Source: Dyadobacter jejuensis (GTDB lineage: Bacteria; Bacteroidota; Bacteroidia; Cytophagales; Spirosomataceae). From it: a stretch of DNA of 64,000 nucleotides. The notes below the pieces were generated by a model. The model saw only the letters and a list, made by a program, of their open reading frames with translations, ran no database searches and had not been told where the DNA came from. The stretch lies in assembly GCF_003149085.1 (NCBI RefSeq), contig NZ_QGDT01000002.1:310001-374000 (forward strand). The letters are read 5' to 3'. Within the stretch, counting starts at the first letter, position 1. The number at the start of each line of letters is the position of its first letter. Position numbers and translations under genes: made by a program. Of this stretch, positions 55,783 through 64,000 are shown one piece after another.

Positions 55783-56031
55783 TCAAACGTCTTTATCGTG
55801 CACCCTTTTATCGTCCATAGGCCCTCTCAGGTGTATCACGAGTCCATTTAAGAAATTACGCAACAGCTGGTCCCCGCAAGGCTTGTAATGTTCATGCCCT
55901 TCCTTACGGAACAAGGCGCCGAGCTCACTGGCACTCACCTTAAAATCGACGAGGCTCAAAATATGAATAATGTCGTCGTTTCTTAAATGAAGGGCGACTC
56001 TTAGCTTCTTCAGTATATCGTTATTGGTCAT
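55783..56031 (-). CDS. DUF1456 family protein, single-repeat form
   Basis: 82 residues from ATG 56031, since MTNNDILKKLRVAL is the family start. DUF1456 (YehS) proteins usually hold two similar repeats in about 150 residues. Only one is seen here (LRNDDIIHILSLVDFKVSAS through LLRNFLNGLVIHLRG). Function unknown. It converges with the sulfatases. The longer start at 56094 adds a tail without homology. Confidence 0.75.
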   Translation of the reverse strand: MTNNDILKKLRVALHLRNDDIIHILSLVDFKVSASELGALFRKEGHEHYKPCGDQLLRNFLNGLVIHLRGPMDDKRVHDKDV

Positions 56032-56281
56032 AGTTTCTTTTTTTATGCAAGCTGCCAATAACTTCATAAATATCCAATTTTTTGTCCCGATCAACCCTGA
56101 ATAATCCCTAAAACAAGACAGACCAGAACAACTTGAGTGTTCTGGCCTGAATGATATTTACTACTAATTTTTATTTTCTAGACTTTAACACGAATGATTT
56201 TACATGACTTATACAGACGACAATCGCTAAAAAAAAGGTTGTGACTGCAGAAAGAATGCAAAACAATAATTGCGATAGAGT

Positions 56282-57775
56282 CTATTGTAGCCACCAAGTT
56301 TTTTCGTTAATCAAGTCCTTTCCTTCTCCAAACTGACTTTTGATAGCCTCCGAAACATTTTCACGGTTGTTATTGTACTCCGCTTGGGGGTAGATCCACC
56401 GATAAGGCAAAGATACCCCGCTAGGCCGGCGGTAGTCCGGATAGCCGGTTCTGAGGGTGTTAAAGTAAGAATCCCATCCCGACTGAAAGAACGAGCGCAG
56501 GTACTTCTGCATGGCAATTCTTTCTATTTTGGCTTCGGTAGTGGTGGCCAAGGCCAAGTCGTTTAGTGGCTTGGTAAGATACTCCGTTGCCTTATCCTCA
56601 GACACATAAGCGGGCATAGATCCTTTGGTGTACGTCTCGTAGAATTTGAAAGAAGCCTTTACACCCTTATTATAATAGGCTGCGGCATCTCCGGTAATCC
56701 AACCACGCACTACTCCTTCGGCCAATATAAATTGCAATTCGGAGTACCCTAGTATTACCCGAGGCTCTGTAGTAGGGTCTTTATGATAGCGATCATTCAC
56801 TTTGGAGGTTTTTCCCGCTGTAGCCTTAATGTTGACCTGAGCGTATGGAACAGCCGGATCTCCACCTTCATAAGCCGTAAAGTCAGTAAGGTCCTTACCC
56901 GCTTCGCTGGCCAGTTTGGTTTGGGTACAGTAGATAAACAACCTAGGGTCTTCACGATCTTGTAAGCGGCGGATAAAGGTAGAATCGATGTACATACCAG
57001 AACCAAAGCTACTGGAGTTGAACTCTGGATAACGATTGCCTTGTTGATCCAAGAACACCAACTGTCCGTCGTCAGCAGCGCTTGCAAGAAGCGGCTCGTT
57101 TTGGGCGATCTGAGCGAAAGCAGATTTAATATTCAAATCGGCGTCGGCTTCTTTTTTAGACAAGGACATCAGCACCTTCAACCTGAAACTATTGACCAGC
57201 TTCCTCCATTTGGTTACGTCGCCTTGATAGATGATATCACCGGCAATAATATTATTTTCATTTTTCAGCAAGGTATTCGCTTCTTCCAGTTCCTTAAGCA
57301 CCCCTACAAACACCGCCTTTTGGTTATCGTATTGAGCTGGGGAATACTCGGCTTGCGTTTCCCCTTGTAAGGCCTGGCTATAGGGAATATCACCAAAGGT
57401 GACCGCCAAGTTATAGAAGTAGTAGGCACGGAAGAACTTGCCCAGCGCTACATAAGAATTATCGTTGATACGCACGGCTTCCTCCATCATTTTGGTAACA
57501 TCCCGCAGGGAGGAATAAGGGCCAAAACTCCCTCTATCCCATTTATAATACTGCGCAGTATTTTCGCCATCGGTTTGTACCAACATTTTCTGGGCATAAA
57601 GAGGTCCCGTACCTCCAAACTGTTGGAAAGCCGTCCATTCTATGCTGGTCAGCAATAGCTGAGGGTGAGTTTCCGTAGGACGATTCGGGTCTATATTCAT
57701 TTCGGTAAAATCTTTACAAGCCGAAAGTGTCAAGACCAAAGCAACAAGGTATATACTAATTTTTTTCATTGTCAT
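56282..57775 (-). CDS. SusD/RagB family lipoprotein (SusD-like_2 type)
   Basis: 497 residues with a lipoprotein signal (YLVALVLTLSAC). The N-terminus DFTEMNIDPNRPTETHPQLL is typical of the second SusD subgroup. Other segments are YFYNLAVTFGDIPYSQAL and ERIAMQKYLRSFFQSGWDSY. ATG at 57775 or two codons later both fit. It binds a nutrient together with the SusC encoded 44 bases upstream. The sulfatases beyond it are on the opposite strand but may serve the same locus. Confidence 0.92.
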   Translation of the reverse strand: MTMKKISIYLVALVLTLSACKDFTEMNIDPNRPTETHPQLLLTSIEWTAFQQFGGTGPLYAQKMLVQTDGENTAQYYKWDRGSFGPYSSLRDVTKMMEEAVRINDNSYVALGKFFRAYYFYNLAVTFGDIPYSQALQGETQAEYSPAQYDNQKAVFVGVLKELEEANTLLKNENNIIAGDIIYQGDVTKWRKLVNSFRLKVLMSLSKKEADADLNIKSAFAQIAQNEPLLASAADDGQLVFLDQQGNRYPEFNSSSFGSGMYIDSTFIRRLQDREDPRLFIYCTQTKLASEAGKDLTDFTAYEGGDPAVPYAQVNIKATAGKTSKVNDRYHKDPTTEPRVILGYSELQFILAEGVVRGWITGDAAAYYNKGVKASFKFYETYTKGSMPAYVSEDKATEYLTKPLNDLALATTTEAKIERIAMQKYLRSFFQSGWDSYFNTLRTGYPDYRRPSGVSLPYRWIYPQAEYNNNRENVSEAIKSQFGEGKDLINEKTWWLQ

Positions 57776-57819
57776 ATTTTTTAATTGGGTGAATAAGCTT
57801 ACCCCTAGGGGTATTTCAC

Positions 57820-60800
57820 TTACAATTTCAGATTAAGAGAAAAGCCAAGGAAACGAGAGGAAGGATCCTGCAAGTTGTCGTCGTCACCATAATCTGGATC
57901 CAGGATCGGCATTTTCTTAAGCATCATTAGATTATACCCAAAAATAGATGCTTCTAATCCTTTAACAGTAGGGCCGAAGTTGATCAACTTCGCCAAGTCA
58001 TAGCTTACCGACACGCGTCTAAGTTTCACATAAGAGCGATCAAAGATATTGGCAAACTTCTTGTTCTCCGATTCCGTAACCGCCGCACGGTAAGGATACT
58101 GCTGGCTCCAAGTCTGCCAGTCTACCGCCGTGGTATTGGGTTCATAGGTACGGCTATCGTTAATGACATTACCGTCTACATCCCTGCTAAACTCACCACC
58201 AGTCACCACCACACCAGTGGGTACATACACGGGCTTTCCAGCGGCATATTCCTGATCTCTAAATTCCACTGAGTTGGGATGCTTACCACCCCACCACATT
58301 TTCTCGATGGTCAATGAACGGATAATTCCACCATATACCCCGTCGAAATCGACGCCAATATTAAAGTCATGAACTTTGAATTTGTTCTGGAAACCCATTC
58401 TAAAATTAGGCTCTTTATGTCCTACATTGACCGGATAAGGATCTCTGGTGGGAAGCCCACGCGCATCTAGAATTAGCTGGCCGTCGGCACTCTTCTGCCA
58501 TACGGTAGCATAATGACTATCGGCCCTATCGCCTACCCTTAGGTTACCAAACTTAGACTGGTCGCCATAGATCTCGGTGATCTTACGTACGTACCTACTC
58601 CAGTTCACACCCATATCCCAATTAAAGTTACCTTGGCGAATCATTTTGAAATTACCCATAATTTCAAAACCATTGGTTTTATAAACGTTACCATTTACTT
58701 TACGAGAGCTAAATCCAGAAGACTCGGATACTCCCAAATCGATGATTTGGTTTTCATCCGTTACATTATAGTAGGTAAAGTCTAAGCTCACCCGATTTTT
58801 GAATAAGGCTGTAGAGATACCCAACTCAATTGAAGTCGTTTCTTCGGGCTTAATATTAGGGTTGATTATACCTGAAGGATAGTATACCGAAGGAGTGCTA
58901 CCATATGTTACCCCTTTTGAGTAGGCCGAATAGATACTATATGGGGACAAATCGCTTGATACTTGTGCCCAAGACCCAAATACTTTCAGGAAATCCATGG
59001 CTTTTGGCATCTTAATATACTCGGACACCACAGTACTTAGGGAAGCCGAAGGATAGAAATACGAATTATTAGATGCTGGCAAGGTCGACGACCAGTCGTT
59101 CCGTGCGGTCAAGTTCAAGAATACGGCGTCATAAAAATCGAAGTTGGCAGATCCATACACGCTTCGAATCGCCTTTTCTTGAAAATAGTTGGTAGCCTGA
59201 ACAGGCCCAGCGGTGTTGTTAAGGCTAAATACCGAGGGTACAATCAGTCCATCCGTTGACTGGTACTCCTGCTGATAGGTACGGTACAAGCTAGAGGCAC
59301 CGGCATTCACACTCATTTGGATATTCGATGTGATTGGCTGGGTGTAGGAAGCCAATATATCGGTATCTACGTTGCGCTGCGACGTGTTCCAAATCTTATA
59401 ATCTCCATTACGAGAGTCACCATAGTTCAGGTAAGTCTTAGGGCTCTGCATATCTTCGAAATAGCGTTTATCCCGCACATTGGCACGACCTTGCACGCTC
59501 AGATTCGGAAGGATTTGCCAGTTCAACTTTACTTGTCCATCTATTACGTTTCTTTGGTGTTTCTGATTGAGCTGATAAGCAGCAAAATATGGGTTATTAT
59601 ACCAGGCATAGTTGTAGTTGGCCTGGCGATAGCCTTCCTGGCCAGGAATCCACTGATGATTTTTGAGATCCTCCCCATTTACGTCGTCACTCATCCATAC
59701 CAGGATCGTGTACATATGGTTTTTAGGACCATATCCATAACGTGGATAGTTAGGCGAAGTAACGGCCGTATAGGACATCGAAGCGTCTAAGGTCAAAGTC
59801 TTGGTAAGATCGAAAGAAGAATTAAAATTCATAGATCCCGTAGACAAAGCCGAATTAGGTACTTGCCCTTTCTGACGTGCGTACTTTCCAGAGGCATAAA
59901 AACGCGAACGATCTCCTTTATAGGCTATCGACAAATTGTTGGTAGTAACATATCCAGTGCTCAAGAAATTCCTAAGGTTATCATGTTGTACCCAGTCGAT
60001 GGGGACACGCTCATACTTGGACCGATCGTCGTAAACGGTACCTTTCACATCACCCCACCAGTCGATTTGCTCACCGGTTTCCTTGTTTCGGATAGGGCTG
60101 TTCCATTGGGCTATTTTGACCCCTGGCTCAAACTTAGGGCCCCAGGTCATATCCCCATCGGAGATCCCTCCATCGGCACCATCCCAGAACTCATATTTTC
60201 CGTTAGATCCACTTCCATATTCCGTTTGCGTCTTTGGAAAAACGGTATATCCAGCAGTCATCATGTTATTGGTAGACAGGTTTATTTCAAGACCTTCTTT
60301 TTTGGCCAGCTTGCTGGTAATTAAGATAGCTCCATTTTTACCCCTAGAACCATATAATGCCGAAGCTGCGGTACCTTTAAGGACATTGATATTTTCGATA
60401 TCTTCCGAAGCGATATCATAAAAATCTGTCTCTACAGGAATACCATCTAGGACAATTAAGGGGGTTTTACCACGTAGGGTAAAGGAAGGGGTTTGGAAAA
60501 TCCCCGTAGGATTGGTAACGGTCAAGCCAGCAACCTGACCTGCCAAGGCGCTCCCCACATTCATGGTTTTGGCTTGTTCGAGCACCTGACCATTCACCTC
60601 TTGGGTGGTATAGCCCAGTTTTTTCTTTTGTTGCTTAATACCAATGGCGGTAACGACCACTTCATCCAAATTTTGAAGGTCCTCCTTCATGGTAATATTC
60701 AGTTCGGAACGACCCTCTATCTTAACCTCCTGGGCCGAGTAACCAATAAAAGAGAACACCAGTACCCCATCTGCTGGAGCTTGTAGGGAATAGTTCCCCT

Positions 60801-60966
60801 CGGCATCGGTAATGGTCCCCGTATTAGTAGTCTTTAACAGAATATTGACACCTGGCAATCCCATCCCCTTGGCATCCTTTACCTGTCCATTCACAGCGTT
60901 TTGGGCATAACTAAGCCCCGGCAACATCAATAAAATGCCCCATAAAAGAGTAGTGATTCTTTTCAT
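57820..60966 (-). CDS. SusC/RagA family TonB-linked outer-membrane receptor
   Basis: 1048 residues, intact. Signal peptide, then a carboxypeptidase-regulatory-like domain (about 24-95) with VNGQVKDAKGMGLPGVNILL, and TonB-box-like LDEVVVTAIGIKQQKKKLG. The plug has TLRGKTPLIVLDGIPVETDF and LYGSRGKNGAILITSK, and the barrel ends FSLNLKL. It takes up a substrate across the outer membrane with SusD. Its completeness contrasts with the susC at 14703. No sigma or anti-sigma pair is next to it. Confidence 0.96.
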   Translation of the reverse strand: MKRITTLLWGILLMLPGLSYAQNAVNGQVKDAKGMGLPGVNILLKTTNTGTITDAEGNYSLQAPADGVLVFSFIGYSAQEVKIEGRSELNITMKEDLQNLDEVVVTAIGIKQQKKKLGYTTQEVNGQVLEQAKTMNVGSALAGQVAGLTVTNPTGIFQTPSFTLRGKTPLIVLDGIPVETDFYDIASEDIENINVLKGTAASALYGSRGKNGAILITSKLAKKEGLEINLSTNNMMTAGYTVFPKTQTEYGSGSNGKYEFWDGADGGISDGDMTWGPKFEPGVKIAQWNSPIRNKETGEQIDWWGDVKGTVYDDRSKYERVPIDWVQHDNLRNFLSTGYVTTNNLSIAYKGDRSRFYASGKYARQKGQVPNSALSTGSMNFNSSFDLTKTLTLDASMSYTAVTSPNYPRYGYGPKNHMYTILVWMSDDVNGEDLKNHQWIPGQEGYRQANYNYAWYNNPYFAAYQLNQKHQRNVIDGQVKLNWQILPNLSVQGRANVRDKRYFEDMQSPKTYLNYGDSRNGDYKIWNTSQRNVDTDILASYTQPITSNIQMSVNAGASSLYRTYQQEYQSTDGLIVPSVFSLNNTAGPVQATNYFQEKAIRSVYGSANFDFYDAVFLNLTARNDWSSTLPASNNSYFYPSASLSTVVSEYIKMPKAMDFLKVFGSWAQVSSDLSPYSIYSAYSKGVTYGSTPSVYYPSGIINPNIKPEETTSIELGISTALFKNRVSLDFTYYNVTDENQIIDLGVSESSGFSSRKVNGNVYKTNGFEIMGNFKMIRQGNFNWDMGVNWSRYVRKITEIYGDQSKFGNLRVGDRADSHYATVWQKSADGQLILDARGLPTRDPYPVNVGHKEPNFRMGFQNKFKVHDFNIGVDFDGVYGGIIRSLTIEKMWWGGKHPNSVEFRDQEYAAGKPVYVPTGVVVTGGEFSRDVDGNVINDSRTYEPNTTAVDWQTWSQQYPYRAAVTESENKKFANIFDRSYVKLRRVSVSYDLAKLINFGPTVKGLEASIFGYNLMMLKKMPILDPDYGDDDNLQDPSSRFLGFSLNLKL

Positions 60967-61069
60967 AAATTGTTAGAGATAAGTGAGTAATATAATTGTT
61001 TTTGGAAGCGGCTTAGGACGTAACCACTAGTAACACGTCCCTATCTATACGGCGTAGAGCAAACCATTC

Positions 61070-61624
61070 TTATAGCAATTTGGCTTTCTTAAAAACGGCA
61101 ATCTGGTGGAGGGTATTCTTGCGAGAGGCCCGAAGCGCCTCTTCAAAAGTATCACTGGGTTCGGTATACAATACTGCTAGGGCTACCCGAAGCACGTATT
61201 CATACTCGGCGATCAGGTCGGGCTTAGTGGAAGCATTTTTGATCTCCTTTTTATAATGCTTTCCGATGGACTTCACTGCTTTATATATATCTGGCTTTAA
61301 CATGACCATTCTGACCGTTGGATCACCCGGTACAGCTTGCTCCTTCTCGTTATACCGATCGTCCACTAAGGCTCTTAAGCAAGCTATTTTTTCGCCAAAA
61401 ACCTGATCGACCAATCCAGCACATACGGGAGAGTCCTGGTATGCTTCGGCTCCTTCATGGAATTCCCACAAAAAATCGGGTTGTCCACCAGGCCTGGTTT
61501 GATCCGCCATACCTTGAGCTAACATCTTAGACGAGCCAGCCCCCTTGATATCTTGCGCTTGACAAATAGGATTGAGAAAAAATAAGAGAACAACCAGAAA
61601 CTTTAAAGTTTGATGGTACATCAT
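61070..61624 (-). CDS. Hypothetical secreted protein
   Basis: 184 residues with a signal peptide (LVVLLFFLNPICQAQ). The mature part is mostly helical: FLWEFHEGAEAYQD, CAGLVDQVFGEKIACLRALV (three Cys that could pair) and KSIGKHYKKEIKNA. No family recognised. It is upstream of susC on the same strand, 103 bases away, so it may be co-regulated. Confidence 0.65.
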   Translation of the reverse strand: MMYHQTLKFLVVLLFFLNPICQAQDIKGAGSSKMLAQGMADQTRPGGQPDFLWEFHEGAEAYQDSPVCAGLVDQVFGEKIACLRALVDDRYNEKEQAVPGDPTVRMVMLKPDIYKAVKSIGKHYKKEIKNASTKPDLIAEYEYVLRVALAVLYTEPSDTFEEALRASRKNTLHQIAVFKKAKLL

Positions 61625-61649
61625 TTTAGAGGTGATTGGTTTTATTGTG

Positions 61650-61657
61650 CAAAAGTA
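61650..61657 (-). promoter_or_regulatory. Bacteroidota -7 promoter box (TACTTTTG)
   Basis: Exact TAnnTTTG on the minus strand, 26 bases upstream of the hypothetical secreted protein's start. Confidence 0.4.
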
Positions 61658-61890
61658 AAAAAATTGCCATCCTCATAATAGAGGTAAACGTACGGACCTT
61701 CCTTACTTCACTGAGCATAAGCAATTTACAAAATGTGATTTACAATTTCTTAATCTAAAGCAGATTTTGTTAAATTTCGCTTAACATTCCCGTATTATTG
61801 AAGACCTATTTGGGATGAGTACCAAAACAGGAATATCCCATAGCTTGATATTTTAAATTAAAAGACGGCGAAAAGTAGAGTAAAAACCCA

Positions 61891-61898
61891 TACATTTG
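61891..61898 (+). promoter_or_regulatory. Bacteroidota -7 promoter box (TACATTTG)
   Basis: Exact TAnnTTTG match 52 bases upstream of the large dehydrogenase gene. Confidence 0.45.
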
Positions 61899-61950
61899 AG
61901 ATTATAGGCTTATTTTTACAAAAAGTAATATTTAGACCATAAGCCAACCA

Positions 61951-64000
61951 ATGCGAAAGAAACCGACCGTATACAGACTCCTACTCGGAACGTCTATCAT
62001 GGGAATCATTGCCCTTTCCTGTGCTAAAAACAGTCCCGCTAATAAGGAGAAATTACCCTCTGACGCCGTAGTAATATATGAGGATGGGAACACTGCCAAA
62101 AGAAAAGCACAAGAAATAAGGGAAAATACGGTGATCAAACTCGCCGATGGACTGAAGCTAGACCTCTGGGCAACCGACTCCCTAGCTCCCGACCCCGTGG
62201 CGATTGACGTGGATGTTTACGGTAGAGTTTTCCTGAACCGAACCAACCGACAAAAAAATTCTGAATTCGATATACGTGGTCATAGAAACTGGATGACTGC
62301 ATCCATAGCCCTACAGTCGGTGGAGGAGCGGCGCAAATTCCTTAGAGAGACTTTTGCGCCAGAAAAGAGTGATGAAAACAACTGGCTAAAAGATTTGAAT
62401 GGGGATGGAAGCCACGATTGGAAGGACCTGGCCGTAGAAAAAGACGAAGTATGGCGACTCGAAGATACCAATCATGACGGCATGGCCGATGTATCGGTAA
62501 GGGTGATCAACGACTTTTTCGAAGAAGTGAGCGATGTAGCAGGGGGAATTTTGGTAAGAGCCAAAGACGCCTTCGTCACCATAGCCCCCGATGTGTGGCG
62601 ATTTACCGATACCAACCGAGACGGTATTTACGACAAAAAAACATCCATTGCACATGGCTATGGCGTTCATATCGGATTTGGTGGGCATGGCATGTCCAAC
62701 CCCATCGAGGGGCCCGATGGCAAAATATACTGGAACATAGGCGATATAGGGTCGCAGGTTACCACAGCCGACGGCACCCTGCACAACCGCTCCAACGAAG
62801 GCACCATAGCACGTTGTAACCCCGACGGCTCCGACTTTGAGGTATTTGCAGGCGGATTGCGCAACACGCATGAATTCGTTTTTGACGCTTATGGAAACCT
62901 CATCAGTTCGGATAACGACGGCGACCACCCTGGCGAAAGTGAGCGCTTGGTACATATCGTAGAGGGCTCCGATGCCGGCTGGCGTTCCAACTGGCAATAT
63001 GGCAAATATACCGACCCTCGCAACAACGATTATAAAGTTTGGATGGACGAAAAGCTGTATGTCCCCCATTGGGAAGGTCAGGCGGCCTACATCATCCCCC
63101 CTATTCAAAATTTCCATAATGGCCCCACAGGCATGCAGTTCAATCCGGGTACGGCCCTGGGATCGGCCTGGACCAATAAATTCTTTTTAGTGGAGTTCGT
63201 CGGTAACCCGGCCCGTTCGCCTATCTGGGCCTTTGGACTTAAACCCAAAGGAGCCTCCTTCGTACTGGACGGTGAGCAAAATATTTTGAATGGTATTTTA
63301 CCCACTGGTATCCGCTTCGGACCCGACGGCGCCCTCTATGTGGCCGACTGGATCAACGGATGGGATACCAAAAACTATGGTAGGGTATGGCGCCTAGACG
63401 TAACCGATGAGAAAAACGATCTCAAGGCCGTTCGTCAGGAAACCAACAGGCTGATGAAGCTAAACTATGAAAAGCAAAAGGAAGCAACTCTATTGGGCCT
63501 ACTAGCCAATCAAGACATGCGCATCCGTCAAAAAGCGCAATTCGAATTGGCAAACCGAGGAGAAAAGGGCGCCATGGAGTTTAATAAGGCACTTCAATCC
63601 AGCAATCAATTTGCCCGGATTCATGCCATTTGGGGGTTAGGACAGCTTACACGTAGCAACAAGGCCTTTGCCAATAGACTATTGCCATTACTCAAAGACG
63701 CTGACCCTGAAATTATCGCTCAGGCTGCCAAGGTTCTCGGAGATGCGCGCATCGCTGAGGCCGGCCCTTTATTGATCCCCTTACTTAAAGATGCCAATCC
63801 CAGAGTTCAGTTTTTTAGCGCTCAAGCTTTAGGACGCATCAAAGACCAGTCGGCAGTGCCCCCTCTTTTGGAGCTCATAAAAACCAATCAGGATAAGGAC
63901 TTGTACCTACGCCACGCCGCCGTATTAGCCCTTTCACGAATTGGCAAGGTGGAGCCTATGGTCGCCTTAGCCAAAAGCCCCGACCGATCGTTGCGCATTG
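61951..64000 (+). CDS. Secreted membrane-bound-dehydrogenase-type lipoprotein with HEAT-like repeats (3' partial)
   Basis: Open from ATG 61951 to the window end, 683 codons, with no stop. The lipoprotein signal ends IIALSC. A beta-propeller region related to the PVC-type heme-binding or membrane-bound dehydrogenase proteins (about residues 50-500) has VRAKDAFVTIAPDVWRF, YGVHIGFGGHGMSNPIEGPD, GGLRNTHEFVFDAYGNLISS and FGPDGALYVADWINGWD. From about residue 500, HEAT-like repeats follow (LLANQDMRIRQKAQFELA, LLKDADPEIIAQAAKVLGDA). A C-terminal cytochrome c domain (CxxCH) is usual and would lie beyond the window. It would oxidise a sugar-type substrate in the periplasm. Confidence 0.85.
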   Translation, partial: MRKKPTVYRLLLGTSIMGIIALSCAKNSPANKEKLPSDAVVIYEDGNTAKRKAQEIRENTVIKLADGLKLDLWATDSLAPDPVAIDVDVYGRVFLNRTNRQKNSEFDIRGHRNWMTASIALQSVEERRKFLRETFAPEKSDENNWLKDLNGDGSHDWKDLAVEKDEVWRLEDTNHDGMADVSVRVINDFFEEVSDVAGGILVRAKDAFVTIAPDVWRFTDTNRDGIYDKKTSIAHGYGVHIGFGGHGMSNPIEGPDGKIYWNIGDIGSQVTTADGTLHNRSNEGTIARCNPDGSDFEVFAGGLRNTHEFVFDAYGNLISSDNDGDHPGESERLVHIVEGSDAGWRSNWQYGKYTDPRNNDYKVWMDEKLYVPHWEGQAAYIIPPIQNFHNGPTGMQFNPGTALGSAWTNKFFLVEFVGNPARSPIWAFGLKPKGASFVLDGEQNILNGILPTGIRFGPDGALYVADWINGWDTKNYGRVWRLDVTDEKNDLKAVRQETNRLMKLNYEKQKEATLLGLLANQDMRIRQKAQFELANRGEKGAMEFNKALQSSNQFARIHAIWGLGQLTRSNKAFANRLLPLLKDADPEIIAQAAKVLGDARIAEAGPLLIPLLKDANPRVQFFSAQALGRIKDQSAVPPLLELIKTNQDKDLYLRHAAVLALSRIGKVEPMVALAKSPDRSLRI

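Larger units (their letters stand above)
61625..61950. other. 326-base intergenic region between divergent genes
   Basis: AT-rich with -7 boxes for each direction (61650-61657 and 61891-61898). No coding frame or RNA gene seen. Confidence 0.5.

Noticed and set aside
62386..63117. Antisense open frame of 243 codons
   Set aside because: It mirrors the large dehydrogenase gene starting at 61951, whose frame has recognised domains.

Overview
The window looks like chromosome of a member of Bacteroidota, probably of the Cytophagales type. The evidence is two SusC/SusD outer-membrane pairs, many Bac-type lipoprotein signal peptides, genes without clear Shine-Dalgarno sequences, and TAnnTTTG promoter -7 boxes ahead of several genes. 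A genus cannot be assigned from the sequence alone. No tRNA, rRNA, CRISPR array or complete insertion sequence was recognised.

Layout. Positions 154-9084 (minus strand) hold a class I glutamine amidotransferase, an aldehyde dehydrogenase and an SDR dehydrogenase, then (beyond a plus-strand beta-barrel gene) a PQQ-type sugar dehydrogenase, a glutamine-synthetase-family ligase, a DUF4230 protein and an SBF-like transporter. The ligase, amidotransferase, aldehyde dehydrogenase and SDR match the gene set of gamma-glutamylated amine catabolism. Next come ileS (9365-12811), a 3-hydroxyacyl-CoA-dehydrogenase-like SDR, and a glycan-uptake locus at 14703-21146: a SusC interrupted by one in-frame stop, a SusD and a DUF4038/GH140-like hydrolase. 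The SusC is preceded by a long leader rich in hairpins.

From about 21.2 to 29.7 kb lies a degraded accessory region. It holds remnants of a MWFEQL-type protein, a RhuM-like protein, GxxExxY, HsdM, two transposases, a MerR regulator and an agmatine deiminase. Among them sit an apparently intact HepT/MntA toxin-antitoxin pair and an AraC/NmrA pair. Several of the broken genes differ from an intact frame by one nonsense codon or one frameshift.

From 29.8 kb the window returns to core genes: deoxyribonucleotidase, uvrB, a JmjC/cupin oxygenase, a DUF1003 pair, a GNAT-SRPBCC fusion, a complete tripartite RND efflux operon (36706-42577), a Tsp/Prc protease, an FKBP isomerase, atpA-atpG, a glycosyltransferase-like gene and yceI. 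A GHMP kinase resembling plant glucuronokinase is followed directly by galU, which suggests a UDP-glucuronate salvage route. The right end carries two sulfatases, a second SusC/SusD pair, a secreted protein and the first 2 kb of a large secreted dehydrogenase with HEAT-like repeats that runs off the window. Together these suggest degradation of sulfated or uronate-rich plant or algal glycans.
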